Part shown: piece by piece, positions 1 through 7,293 of the stretch
Numbering within the stretch: position 1 is the stretch's first letter
Layout of the letters: each line of letters begins with the position of its first letter
DNA from: a virus
DNA: 38,336 bases
Reading direction: 5' to 3' (one strand)
IMG/VR virus record: IMGVR_UViG_3300030333_007432
Location: 1-38,336 of that record
Translations under genes and position numbers: made by a program
The notes under the pieces: model-generated
What the model was told of the DNA's origin: nothing
What the model saw: only the letters and a program-made list of their open reading frames with translations
The model's database searches: none

Positions 1-1
1 G

Positions 2-64
2 ATTACAATTAATGCTGGAGTCACAGTTACGATTCCATCTGGCGAAAACTGGACAATTGTTTAA
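2..64 (+). CDS. C-terminal end of a structural (tail-fibre-like) protein, cut by window edge
   Basis: An open frame enters from the left edge and ends at TAA 62-64. The 20 visible residues finish with a valine/threonine-rich strand and the ending SGENWTIV. Cyanophage tail and fibre proteins often end in a similar V-x-V-P-x-G-x-x-W-x-I-V segment, so I infer a beta-rich structural protein. The next gene begins 3 bases later in the same direction, which fits a fibre operon. Too little is visible for a firm assignment. Confidence 0.5.
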   Translation: MTINAGVTVTIPSGENWTIV

Positions 65-67
65 ATT

Positions 68-619
68 ATGCCAATAATTATCAACGGATCAGGAACATTA
101 ACAGGAGTCTCAGTAGGAGGCTTACCTGATGCAATAGTCGATACAGATATGATTGCTTCTGAAGCAGTTACAAAAGGAAAGCAAGGACCAGGTTCAGTTA
201 TTCAATGGATTCAGGCTGCTAATTCTGATGTTAACGCTAGACATTCAGAAAGTGCAGGAAATTGGGAGAGTACAGGAATACATGTAGATATAACTCCTAC
301 TAATTCAAGTAATTTAATTGTGGTAGGTGGTTTTGTTGCCTGTCATTCTGATACTGCATCAAGATGGTTGGAGCTTGCAGTTCATAATGGTACTTCAAGG
401 GATGAAAATATGACAGGTGGATGCCAATTTGGATCGACAGCTGTTTGGAATACAATTCCTATAAAATATAGTCAAACAGCAGGTACAACAAGCCAGCTAA
501 CTTTTACACTTTATATGAAAAACGGATCAGGAAGCAATAACATTTATGTTGGTTGGGCTAGTAGTCCAGGCAGCACTAAAAACTGGAATGATTTCTGGGC
601 TGCGGAGGTAGTTGTATGA
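68..619 (+). CDS. Tail-fibre-like structural protein, 183 aa
   Basis: The protein is rich in Ser, Thr, Gly and Asn with alternating hydrophobic residues, as expected of a beta-sandwich fibre or receptor-binding tip. Residues 1-35 are a short glycine-rich entry with the phrase DAIVDTDMIA, a type of linker seen before fibre modules. The rest reads as a jelly-roll-like domain ending NDFWAAEVVV. It has no signal peptide or membrane segment. Its stop overlaps the next start (ATGA at 616-619), so it is translationally coupled to a small assembly-type protein. Family-level function is inferred from composition and neighbours. Confidence 0.6.
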   Translation: MPIIINGSGTLTGVSVGGLPDAIVDTDMIASEAVTKGKQGPGSVIQWIQAANSDVNARHSESAGNWESTGIHVDITPTNSSNLIVVGGFVACHSDTASRWLELAVHNGTSRDENMTGGCQFGSTAVWNTIPIKYSQTAGTTSQLTFTLYMKNGSGSNNIYVGWASSPGSTKNWNDFWAAEVVV

Positions 620-894
620 TTACTACACATACTATTATTCGACAACTTTATCCTACGGTGACATTTGTTACTGAAAGAGAAGAGAATAAATTTATCTGTA
701 GAGATAAGGATGGTAATTCAGTAACTGTAGATGCAGATGCAGTCGTAGCTGAATTTAAAAAACAAGAATACAAAAACAAAAGAGAAGTCGAATACCCTTC
801 GATAGCTGATCAGTTGGATGACATATACCATAATGGTATAGATGCTTGGAAAGCCACCATCAAAGCTACTAAAGATAAATATCCAAAACCATGA
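616..894 (+). CDS. Small XkdW-like tail-fibre-associated protein, 92 aa
   Basis: Residues 1-50 form a small acidic domain. The C-terminal part carries YPSIADQLDDIYHNGIDAW followed by a Lys-rich end (KATKDKYPKP). The pattern YPSI-x-DQLD-x-(I/L)(Y/F)-x-x-G with a trailing DKYPKP is the hallmark of the small XkdW-type proteins found beside tail-fibre genes, thought to act as fibre assembly partners. It sits between two fibre-like genes with ATGA overlaps at both ends. The role as a chaperone is inferred from position. Confidence 0.6.
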   Translation: MITTHTIIRQLYPTVTFVTEREENKFICRDKDGNSVTVDADAVVAEFKKQEYKNKREVEYPSIADQLDDIYHNGIDAWKATIKATKDKYPKP

Positions 895-1490
895 GTAAAT
901 TAAAGTTAAATGCTGCTTCAGGAGGAGGCTCAGTTTCTTTTGAAGGTCCAGCTTCACTTGGTACTGATAAAGTTATAAAATTTCCAACAGCGCCTGGAGT
1001 TATAGTTCAAGTTCAAAATACAACTGTAACTGCAACTTCTACAATTACATGCAGTAGTGCTTGGGTAGACAGTGCATTGACTTGTTCTCTGACTCCTACA
1101 AGTTCTGACAGTAAAATCTTAATTAGCATGTCAGCGACAGGAGAAGGAAATGCTGCTAACCAGCAGCGATTTGGTTATAGAATTAAAAAAGCAATATCTG
1201 GTGGTTCTACAACTTATTTAACGGGTGCAGCAGCAGGAAGTAGGACATTATTCACAGGCTATACAGGTGATTTAACTGACAATGCAACCACAACTGCCAG
1301 TAGCTTTTCGCTTTCTAATTATCTTGATTCACCATCAACTACAAGTGCAGTGACATACACAATTCAGGTTACATATGACAATGCTGGAGGAGCTGGAACT
1401 TATTATCTTAATCGACAAGTGACTGATACTGATGCATCTGCAAATGGCAGGTTTGTCAGTTGGATTACACTTATGGAGGTAGCAGGATGA
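891..1490 (+). CDS. Tail-fibre-like structural protein, 199 aa
   Basis: The N-terminus is an LKLNAASGGGSVSFEGPASLG segment followed by KVIKFPTAPG, an entry module common at the start of cyanophage fibre proteins. It continues as a Ser/Thr-rich beta domain. The C-terminal third contains TIQVTYDNAGGAGTYYLN, which resembles the core of small trimeric fibre domains. There is no membrane segment. Both ends use 4-base ATGA overlaps, so it belongs to one polycistronic unit with its neighbours. Confidence 0.6.
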   Translation: MSKLKLNAASGGGSVSFEGPASLGTDKVIKFPTAPGVIVQVQNTTVTATSTITCSSAWVDSALTCSLTPTSSDSKILISMSATGEGNAANQQRFGYRIKKAISGGSTTYLTGAAAGSRTLFTGYTGDLTDNATTTASSFSLSNYLDSPSTTSAVTYTIQVTYDNAGGAGTYYLNRQVTDTDASANGRFVSWITLMEVAG

Positions 1491-2572
1491 GCACATTAAA
1501 AGTCAACGCAATTAGACAAACGTCAGCAACAAGTGATGCTGTTACCTTGGCTAGTGATGGAACGTGTACGGCAAAGATTACTAATAATCTAAGCAACAGA
1601 AATTTGGTGGTGAACGGCAGTTGTCTTATAGCGCAAAGAGGCGTTTCATCTACAACAAATGGATACGGTTCGGTTGATAGATTTAAAGTAAATTTTGGTG
1701 GAACAGATGAAAACGTAACACATGAACAAGTTGCTGTAGCAAGTGGAACCACACCTTATACTTCTGGTTTTAGAAAAGCATTAAAACTTACCAATGGGAA
1801 TCAGACTAGCGGTGCTGGATCTGGAGATGATGTAAAAATTGAATATGCTATTGAAGCTCAAGACATAGCTAATTCTGGTTGGAATTACATATCTGCATCT
1901 AGTTATATAACACTTTCCTTTTGGGTTAAATCAAGTGTTGCACAAAATTTCTATGGCTACATACAAACATTTGATGGCACTGGACAAAGGTATGCGTTTG
2001 AAACTGGCTCATTGTCAGCAGATACTTGGACAAAAGTTACAAAAACAATTCCAGGTAATTCAAATATTACTGTTAATGATGACAACGGCGTAGGGCTAAA
2101 AATTGTTTTGTCGCAGTTCATCGGAACTGATATGACATCTAGCATTTCTTTGAATACTTGGGGGGCTTTTGCAAGTGGCGATAGAACTCCAGATCAAACA
2201 TCTACTTGGTACACAACCAATGATGCAACTTGGGAACTTACAGGTCTTCAGTTAGAAGTTTCAGACCATGCGACGGATTTTGAATTTAAATCGTATGGTG
2301 ATGAATTACTCAGGTGTCAGAGGTACTATTATGCAATAGATAAGAATAGTTTTTTATTTCAATACACTTCAACTCATAAAAGAATAGAACTTTATCTTCA
2401 ACCTTCAATGAGAGCTACACCTAGTTATGACCATACATATCCAACAGGAGCTAATATAACAATTGATGGTGCTAGTCATCAGAATGAAAAGTTCTTTTGT
2501 GCTTATTCCCCTAGTGCTTATGATGGAGCAAATAAGTTTTACGAATCTATGAAATTTAGTGCGGAGCTTTAA
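1487..2572 (+). CDS. Tail fibre protein with jelly-roll domain, paralogue of the fibre at 21586-23181
   Basis: I chose the ATG at 1487 because it overlaps the previous stop (ATGA) and gives a typical MSTLKVNAIRQ fibre start; a more upstream in-frame ATG at 1460 exists. Residues 39 to about 284 start NLVVNG-x-x-x-IAQRG, include ITLSFWVKSSVAQNFYGYI, and end with LQLEV...FEFKSYGDELLRCQRYY. This carbohydrate-binding-like jelly-roll module is common in cyanophage fibres and is probably a receptor-binding region. The same module occurs in the gene at 21586-23181 without net length change. The last ~75 residues are unrelated between the two. Confidence 0.75.
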   Translation: MSTLKVNAIRQTSATSDAVTLASDGTCTAKITNNLSNRNLVVNGSCLIAQRGVSSTTNGYGSVDRFKVNFGGTDENVTHEQVAVASGTTPYTSGFRKALKLTNGNQTSGAGSGDDVKIEYAIEAQDIANSGWNYISASSYITLSFWVKSSVAQNFYGYIQTFDGTGQRYAFETGSLSADTWTKVTKTIPGNSNITVNDDNGVGLKIVLSQFIGTDMTSSISLNTWGAFASGDRTPDQTSTWYTTNDATWELTGLQLEVSDHATDFEFKSYGDELLRCQRYYYAIDKNSFLFQYTSTHKRIELYLQPSMRATPSYDHTYPTGANITIDGASHQNEKFFCAYSPSAYDGANKFYESMKFSAEL

Positions 2573-2574
2573 CT

Positions 2575-2778
2575 ATGGCAAAATATAAATCAGCAGGTAA
2601 ATACCCTGCAAATTATCCTAACCCTGATGATGCAGGTAAAGATATACAAAATATAATTTTAAATCCATGCGATAAATATCCTAACGGTCTTGTGATCCCA
2701 TTTGATCCAGGAAACATAGACTACCAAGAGTTTCTCCAGTGGAAAGCCGATGGCGGAGTTCCAGACGCAGCTGATTGA
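2575..2778 (+). CDS. Small fibre-partner protein with YQEFLQWKADGGVPDAAD tail, 67 aa
   Basis: This gene starts 2 bases after the fibre gene stop. Its C-terminal motif, DYQEF-x-x-W-x-x-x-GGVPD, recurs in the 57-aa protein at 23197-23370, which follows the paralogous fibre. The N-terminal half is Tyr/Pro/Asn-rich. The same motif behind both fibre copies suggests a functional partner, perhaps for folding or attachment. I know no assigned function. Its TGA overlaps the ATG of the nuclease gene (TGATG at 2776-2780). Confidence 0.6.
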   Translation: MAKYKSAGKYPANYPNPDDAGKDIQNIILNPCDKYPNGLVIPFDPGNIDYQEFLQWKADGGVPDAAD

Positions 2779-3275
2779 TGAAACCACCTAGTACCAATAG
2801 TTGTTATAACTTTCGAGTTATCTCTGTTGATCGTATCGTAGATGGTGACACAATAGATGTAACTTTTGATTTAGGTTTTGGTATCTGTAAATCAGAAAGG
2901 ATCAGAGTAGCTGGTGTTGATACTCCAGAGAAAAGAACACGCAACCTTGAAGAAAAAGCATTAGGAATAGAAGCAAGTGAATGGCTTGAATGTCAATTAG
3001 AAGGAGCTATAGCAGGTGAAGAAGATTTAGTTATTAGAACTGAATTAGAAGGAGGTAAAGGTAAGTTTGGAAGACTTTTAGGTTGGCTTTATATTGGTTA
3101 TCCTAAATGTGAAGATAATGGTGACTGTACTTGTCTATGCCATAAACAAATATCTATTAATGAAGAGATGGTAGAGAAAGGATATGCATGGGAGTATGAT
3201 GGCGGTACAAAATCCAAAGATCTTGAAGAACTTAGACAAATTCGACGAGACTTGGGAATTTTAATTTCAGAATAA
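2778..3275 (+). CDS. Thermonuclease (staphylococcal nuclease-like), 165 aa
   Basis: This is a Ca2+-dependent nuclease of the SNase (TNase-like) fold, expected to cut DNA and RNA. From the ATG at 2778 the motifs are VDGDTIDV (residues 21-28, with Asp22 and Asp24), IRVAGVDTPE (42-51, giving the Arg, Asp and Glu of the active site with the SNase spacing) and GKFGRLLGWLY (96-105, with the second catalytic Arg99). The family C-terminal pattern NEEMVEKGYAW is also present. A four-cysteine insertion (C111, C117, C119, C121) lies between the second Arg and the last helix. No signal peptide is seen. Phage roles could be host DNA degradation or virion function. Confidence 0.85.
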   Translation: MKPPSTNSCYNFRVISVDRIVDGDTIDVTFDLGFGICKSERIRVAGVDTPEKRTRNLEEKALGIEASEWLECQLEGAIAGEEDLVIRTELEGGKGKFGRLLGWLYIGYPKCEDNGDCTCLCHKQISINEEMVEKGYAWEYDGGTKSKDLEELRQIRRDLGILISE

Positions 3276-3278
3276 ACC

Positions 3279-3548
3279 ATGTCTTGTAAAATTCAAAAAG
3301 TTGTCAACCTCATTGCTCTTGCGTCTGGTGCTGTATCTCTTGCCGTTGTCGGCAGTGGTTTATTTATATATGTCAACAGAGATAAACTTGTTGATAACGT
3401 CAAGTCTCAAGTTCTTAAATCAGTTAGTGGATCGCTTCCTAGCTTAGTAGATAGTAAACTTCCTGAGCTGCCTGCAATGACTGGAGGAGTCAATCCTTCT
3501 CCTGGGAAAGCAGCTGCTCAACAAGGTTTAGCTATACCAAAGTTCTAA
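3279..3548 (+). CDS. Small single-pass membrane protein, 89 aa
   Basis: One hydrophobic segment spans about residues 8-31 (LIALASGAVSLAVVGSG), followed by VNRDKLVDNVKSQVLKS, a charged amphipathic stretch. The C-terminus is Pro/Gly-rich (TGGVNPSPGKAAAQQG). Similar small proteins occur in cyanophages upstream of the proline-rich protein that follows here. It starts 3 bases after the nuclease stop and ends 3 bases before the next gene. Function unknown. Confidence 0.6.
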   Translation: MSCKIQKVVNLIALASGAVSLAVVGSGLFIYVNRDKLVDNVKSQVLKSVSGSLPSLVDSKLPELPAMTGGVNPSPGKAAAQQGLAIPKF

Positions 3549-3551
3549 AAG

Positions 3552-4313
3552 GTGGAACCGATACCTGATATTCAGGTGCAAAATGTTGGTGTACCTAATG
3601 TACAACCACACTATTTGAATATACCCTCAAATTTACCTTATACTATTCCAGTAACTTTAAGCATAGGTACGCCCATTATTGATGTACCTGGTTGTGTTGA
3701 ATATAATCCTGCAAATAAAAATTCTTTAGCTCTAAGTGAAGAAGATAGTGGAAAAAATGTAGTTCTTTGCGATGGAACCGTACCTAGTTTTACACCTATG
3801 GATTACACTCCAGAGAACCTTATTTATGTCGAAAAAAAAGAGCCACCACCTGTTAATAACACTCCTACAGATACGCCTGAGCCTACTTCACCTGGAGTAC
3901 CTGAAATACCAAATGAAGGAAAAAAAGAAGAAGATCCTCCTTGTCCAGGGCCTAATGATCAGCGCGTAGGGGATCTGAGAAATGCACAAGCAAAAGAAAA
4001 GGTAGTTGGTCACGAAATACGAGATGGTAAATGTATAACTCTCTACGAGGAGACAACCATAGTTGATCAATACGTACCTACTCCAGCTCAGGTAGTCAAT
4101 ACAGCTCAAATCGCTGTCGTAGCAGCTACTGTACCAATCTTAATTCAAATAGTAAAACCAGCTGTAGCTCAAATAATTAAACGCATTCCTAAATTACTTG
4201 GACGTAAAAACAAAGAAATATTATCTACTTCTCAGAAATTGGCTCGCCAACGCTTAGAGCTTCAAGACCAGAAGAAGAAGAATCAGATTGGTCAGAAGAG
4301 GAAGAAGAAGTAG
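3552..4313 (+). CDS. Proline-rich protein with C-terminal membrane segment, GTG start, 253 aa
   Basis: It starts at GTG with AAAAGG just upstream. Residues 30-90 contain TIPVTLSIGTPIIDVPGC and a VLCDGTVPSFTPMDYTPE segment. Residues 95-135 are a Pro/Glu/Lys linker. Around 160-175 lies GKCITLYEETTIVDQY. A likely membrane helix spans about 183-206, then a very basic tail ends in RKKK. I associate this arrangement with a conserved cyanophage protein, probably virion-linked, but its function is unknown. Its last 89 bases are antisense to the 3' end of the gene at 4225-5082. Confidence 0.6.
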   Translation: MEPIPDIQVQNVGVPNVQPHYLNIPSNLPYTIPVTLSIGTPIIDVPGCVEYNPANKNSLALSEEDSGKNVVLCDGTVPSFTPMDYTPENLIYVEKKEPPPVNNTPTDTPEPTSPGVPEIPNEGKKEEDPPCPGPNDQRVGDLRNAQAKEKVVGHEIRDGKCITLYEETTIVDQYVPTPAQVVNTAQIAVVAATVPILIQIVKPAVAQIIKRIPKLLGRKNKEILSTSQKLARQRLELQDQKKKNQIGQKRKKK

Positions 4314-5082
4314 TAGTTGTATTTGGGATTATGTGTTGATGATTTGGAATTACACCATGAGGATTTTGAACAACAATATCCGCACAGATTTGAAAAGCGG
4401 GTGATTTTGGATGAAAGCTAACTCCTAATCTTTTTTGCTCTGCACAATGTTTCATACGTGCAATTTCAAAATCTAATCTTTTATTAGCAATTAATTGATT
4501 TGTTAATTTAGTTTGTGCAGTAGCGGCTTCAATACATCCTTTATGCAGACTTCGGTCTAATGGGATAGATATAGTTGCTGATAGACCAAGATTAATATTG
4601 TTGTTAGCTTTTTGACCTGTTCTTGTTGGCATAGAATACAGGACATTTCCTGGGTTATCTAAAACTCCGTCATTGTTTAAATCAGAGGTGTCATAGACGG
4701 GGTCATACCAGTACGGCTCATAAGGATCTTGCCAAGAATTAGATCCTGTAATGAAGGGAGTGATATTTAGAGTAGGACCCTGACACGAGACTCCGTTCCC
4801 ATAGGTATTGGTAATGTACGGTCCCTGAAGGACTTGGATGGCTTGATTTGTAACGCTGCCAGAAGAATTAGCAACAGGATTAGCGGTAGCAGAGACGCCT
4901 CCAACAGTTTCAGCACGTACTCCTTGGGGGAATAATGATAACGCATTAATTAGGACTAATACTATATATTTTACTGACTGAACGTTGAAACGGTATCTGT
5001 TACTGATTGTATTTCTGTAGTTCTCTGTATTATTGTCTGTTGAGACAAACCTGGTTGGCTTAATGTAGTAGTCAGCTGCCAC
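4225..5082 (-). CDS. Exported protein, third gene of exported-protein cassette; start codon uncertain
   Basis: The only ATG in frame, at 5082, lies 112 bases inside the upstream gene. A clear signal peptide begins much later: KYIVLVLINALSLFPQGVRA, followed by AETVGG. At the expected start the codon is GTA (4974-4972), overlapping the upstream TAA as GTAA. The mature part contains QAIQVLQGPYITNTYGNG, SCQGPTLNITPF, PTRTGQK and RLDFEIARMKHC, a pattern I link to exported proteins of T4-like cyanophages. The C-terminus is Ser/Thr-rich and ends SVGEPISEK. Function unknown. It is either secreted to the periplasm or placed in the virion. Confidence 0.6.
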   Translation of the reverse strand: MAADYYIKPTRFVSTDNNTENYRNTISNRYRFNVQSVKYIVLVLINALSLFPQGVRAETVGGVSATANPVANSSGSVTNQAIQVLQGPYITNTYGNGVSCQGPTLNITPFITGSNSWQDPYEPYWYDPVYDTSDLNNDGVLDNPGNVLYSMPTRTGQKANNNINLGLSATISIPLDRSLHKGCIEAATAQTKLTNQLIANKRLDFEIARMKHCAEQKRLGVSFHPKSPAFQICADIVVQNPHGVIPNHQHIIPNTTTTSSSSSDQSDSSSSGLEALSVGEPISEK

Positions 5083-5396
5083 GGTTTACTCTCGTCCTTT
5101 ATCGTGAAGTTGGGCATATTCGTGGCATCTAAATTTGTCCACGAAGATTGAACTCCATTTAGTGTATTAGATGTTGTCCCTGCAGGGGGTACAAGGCTAC
5201 TAGCATCTGTAGTAATGTTATTACCTGTGACGGAATATTGCCACCCTGTTTGATAGTCGATTACATTTATAGTTTCTGTTACTTTACTTGTAGTTTCTGT
5301 ATGGGAAGTGAGTGATCCTTGCTGAAAATTAGGGACTACGGGAACTGCAAATGCAGCTTGTGGATATAATAAAAACAGCAGTAAAAGCCGTTTCAT
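4971..5396 (-). CDS. Exported protein with signal peptide, second gene of cassette, 141 aa
   Basis: The signal peptide is MKRLLLLFLLYPQAAFA with likely cleavage after residue 17. The mature protein is Thr/Ser/Gln-rich with VIDYQTGWQYSVTGNNI and ends in a run of polar residues (TEIQSVTDTVSTFSQ). It starts 4 bases after the stop of the gene at 5401-5910. I know it only as part of a cyanophage exported-protein trio of unknown function. The beta-prone, Thr-rich composition would suit an adhesive or fibre-like polymer, which is speculation. Confidence 0.6.
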   Translation of the reverse strand: MKRLLLLFLLYPQAAFAVPVVPNFQQGSLTSHTETTSKVTETINVIDYQTGWQYSVTGNNITTDASSLVPPAGTTSNTLNGVQSSWTNLDATNMPNFTIKDESKPWQLTTTLSQPGLSQQTIIQRTTEIQSVTDTVSTFSQ

Positions 5397-5400
5397 AACT

Positions 5401-5910
5401 CTAATCTACGGTGATTTCACTAACAAATTGTCCAGTGGCAGTTGTCCCGGCTCCACCGGCGGTAATTGTCATTACACCAGAACTTAAAATGGTACCTGCC
5501 AAAGTACCTGCAACACCACCAGATTGCGTTGTAGTTGATCCAAATGCTGGCATATCTGCCACCACCCCTGCAGTCACGTCTACACCTGCACCCATTGCTG
5601 CTATAGCGTCTCCTTGTACGAATCCTTCCGAGAACGAAAATGCACTTCCGACAGTATTTATATCGTAAGTACCTGCTTTCATAGTTGGAGCAGCTGTAGC
5701 GCTTCCTGCGGTCAAACCTCCAAAAACATCACTGTTTCCTGTACCAACTTTTATATTCGAACCTGAAACACTATATGTACTTCCTATTCGAGTTGCACTT
5801 GTTGCAGCACCATTAACTGAGAGCTGAGTACTAGTAGATAAACGATGTACAAGATCAGCTTTTGCATTAGGCGCAATAAGTACAAACAATAATGGAATTA
5901 ATTTCCACAT
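5401..5910 (-). CDS. Exported Gly/Ala/Thr-rich protein, first gene of cassette, 169 aa
   Basis: I chose the ATG at 5910 (MWKLIPLLFV) because the longer reading begins at TTG (5922). A signal peptide covers residues 1-18 with likely cleavage after AKA. The mature chain is almost all Gly, Ala, Thr, Ser and Val in beta-prone stretches, without cysteine, ending TGQFVSEITVD. It is the promoter-proximal gene of the minus-strand trio. It diverges from the gene at 5982 across a short spacer with a perfect dyad. Function unknown. Confidence 0.6.
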   Translation of the reverse strand: MWKLIPLLFVLIAPNAKADLVHRLSTSTQLSVNGAATSATRIGSTYSVSGSNIKVGTGNSDVFGGLTAGSATAAPTMKAGTYDINTVGSAFSFSEGFVQGDAIAAMGAGVDVTAGVVADMPAFGSTTTQSGGVAGTLAGTILSSGVMTITAGGAGTTATGQFVSEITVD

Positions 5911-5937
5911 TTTTCTTAACAATTTGATCTCATAATG

Positions 5938-5961
5938 TAAGTTTACATGAGGGTAAACTTA
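5938..5961. promoter_or_regulatory. Perfect 9-bp dyad in the divergent spacer
   Basis: TAAGTTTAC (5938-5946) and GTAAACTTA (5953-5961) are exact inverted copies with a 6-base centre. They lie in the 71-base spacer between the minus-strand exported cassette and the plus-strand gene at 5982. The placement suggests an operator serving both directions. No uridine tract follows, so it is not a classic terminator. Confidence 0.45.
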
Positions 5962-5981
5962 GTAGGTAATGCAACTATACA

Positions 5982-6452
5982 ATGACTGAAAATTCGGAAA
6001 AATCTTCTAAATTATCAGAAGAAGATGCAAAGAAGAAAGGTTTACTTTCTAAGTTAAAAGAAGGTTTGGATGATAAAGAAGAGCAAATCGCAATTCTATC
6101 AACATTTGTCAGACTCGGAGTAGTAGTTTGGTCTGGTTTTATAATCTCATTAAATTACATTGAAATTCCAGGGATGGGAGCTCAGGCACCTAAAGATATA
6201 ACCTTTGTAGCCTCAGTGTTTACAGGAGCTTTGGCGAGTTTTGGCCTCCAGACAGCATCTAAAAAAGGCGATGGAACTATGAAGATGGATGGAACTAAAG
6301 CTAATGGTTCTTTAAGTCAAATTACTAAGGAAGATTTAGAAAGATTAATTGACAAGGTTTCTCAAACAGGTCCAACTCAGACGTTGCGTATTGAGCAGGC
6401 TCCTATTAAAATTACTACTACTGATGATTCAGAAATTAAACCTACTGTTTAG
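5982..6452 (+). CDS. Two-TM membrane protein, 156 aa, holin-like by context
   Basis: A charged, Lys/Glu-rich N-terminus (residues 1-36) is followed by two hydrophobic segments, about 40-60 (FVRLGVVVWSGFIISLNYIEIPG) and 74-92 (FVASVFTGALASFG). The polar C-terminus contains ITKEDLERLIDKV. Size and topology would fit a holin or antiholin, and the next gene encodes a C39-like peptidase, but I see no family motif that proves it. Related two-TM proteins with an SYIEIPG motif occur in cyanophages. Confidence 0.55.
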   Translation: MTENSEKSSKLSEEDAKKKGLLSKLKEGLDDKEEQIAILSTFVRLGVVVWSGFIISLNYIEIPGMGAQAPKDITFVASVFTGALASFGLQTASKKGDGTMKMDGTKANGSLSQITKEDLERLIDKVSQTGPTQTLRIEQAPIKITTTDDSEIKPTV

Positions 6453-6463
6453 CTTCTTTAGTG

Positions 6464-7240
6464 ATGCCTTGGGTACACATCACATCAATTTCAAATACTT
6501 GGTTGAAGAGGCGTCCTGAACCTCTGGAGGAGCTAGATTCTAAGGACAAAGCTCAAATTTTATCTTCTCGTACAATTAACCGTTGTCAGATATTAGAACG
6601 TACTAAGGATCACTCCTATTTGGAATTAGGTTTTGGTTTAGGAGACTGGTGGGTAGTAAATAAAGATTGGAAGGGTTTAGATGGTGAGGTTACTAAACCT
6701 AAAGAGAAATCTCTTTCTAAATTCCCGTATTTTTATAGGGTGATGGACGATGAGGGTTGGGAGCAGTCTCAATCTGCTTCTATTGCTATGTGTTTAAAAT
6801 ATTGCAATACACCTAATATTAATAGCCATAATAACTACTTATCTATACTTAATAAGTATGGTAAAGCTCCTTCTCGCTATGCAAATACTAAAGCTTTAAG
6901 AGAATTAGATACGGATGTTACTTTTTCGCTATCTTCTGATGATGTAGACGTAAAAAAAATTGTAGATAAAGGGTTACCTGCTGTCGTAGGTCTTCTTGTT
7001 AGAGGACCGCTTTCCAAACCCGTAGGGGTACCTCACTATGTAGCAATTACAGGTTATGGCAGTAACTACTGGATAGCTCAAGACCCATTTGGATGTCTTG
7101 ATCTAATTAATGGTTTATGGCTTCATAAAGAGCCAAATTCAGGAAAGAATGTACATTATGACTTTACTAATTTTAATAGGAGATTTATGAATGAAGGAGG
7201 TGCCTCTGGGCGTGTTTGGTCGAATTTTCGTATTATTTAA
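6464..7240 (+). CDS. C39-like cysteine peptidase with N-terminal SH3-like domain, catalytic Cys not evident
   Basis: Residues 8-72 resemble an SH3-like module (NTWLKRRPE... LGDWWVVNKDW). Residues 95-255 follow the C39-like papain fold: Gln101 for the oxyanion hole, GLLVRGPLSKPVGVPHYVAITGYG (177-199) with His191, and DPFGCLDL (207-214) with Asp207. At the place where a catalytic Cys normally follows the Gln, the sequence reads SQSASIAMC, so Ser replaces it unless Cys110 serves. The usual role would be cell-wall or protein cleavage. I used the ATG at 6464; a GTG at 6461 is also possible. Confidence 0.65.
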   Translation: MPWVHITSISNTWLKRRPEPLEELDSKDKAQILSSRTINRCQILERTKDHSYLELGFGLGDWWVVNKDWKGLDGEVTKPKEKSLSKFPYFYRVMDDEGWEQSQSASIAMCLKYCNTPNINSHNNYLSILNKYGKAPSRYANTKALRELDTDVTFSLSSDDVDVKKIVDKGLPAVVGLLVRGPLSKPVGVPHYVAITGYGSNYWIAQDPFGCLDLINGLWLHKEPNSGKNVHYDFTNFNRRFMNEGGASGRVWSNFRII

Positions 7241-7293
7241 TTATTTTCAAACAAAGTATTAGACGCTATACTTAACTCAAGTAGTTACTTATC

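Noticed and set aside
5411-5668. 85-aa plus-strand frame antisense to the first exported gene
   Set aside because: Mirror of a Gly/Ala/Thr-rich minus gene with a clear signal peptide; its Pro/Ala/Val-rich composition is the expected antisense shadow.
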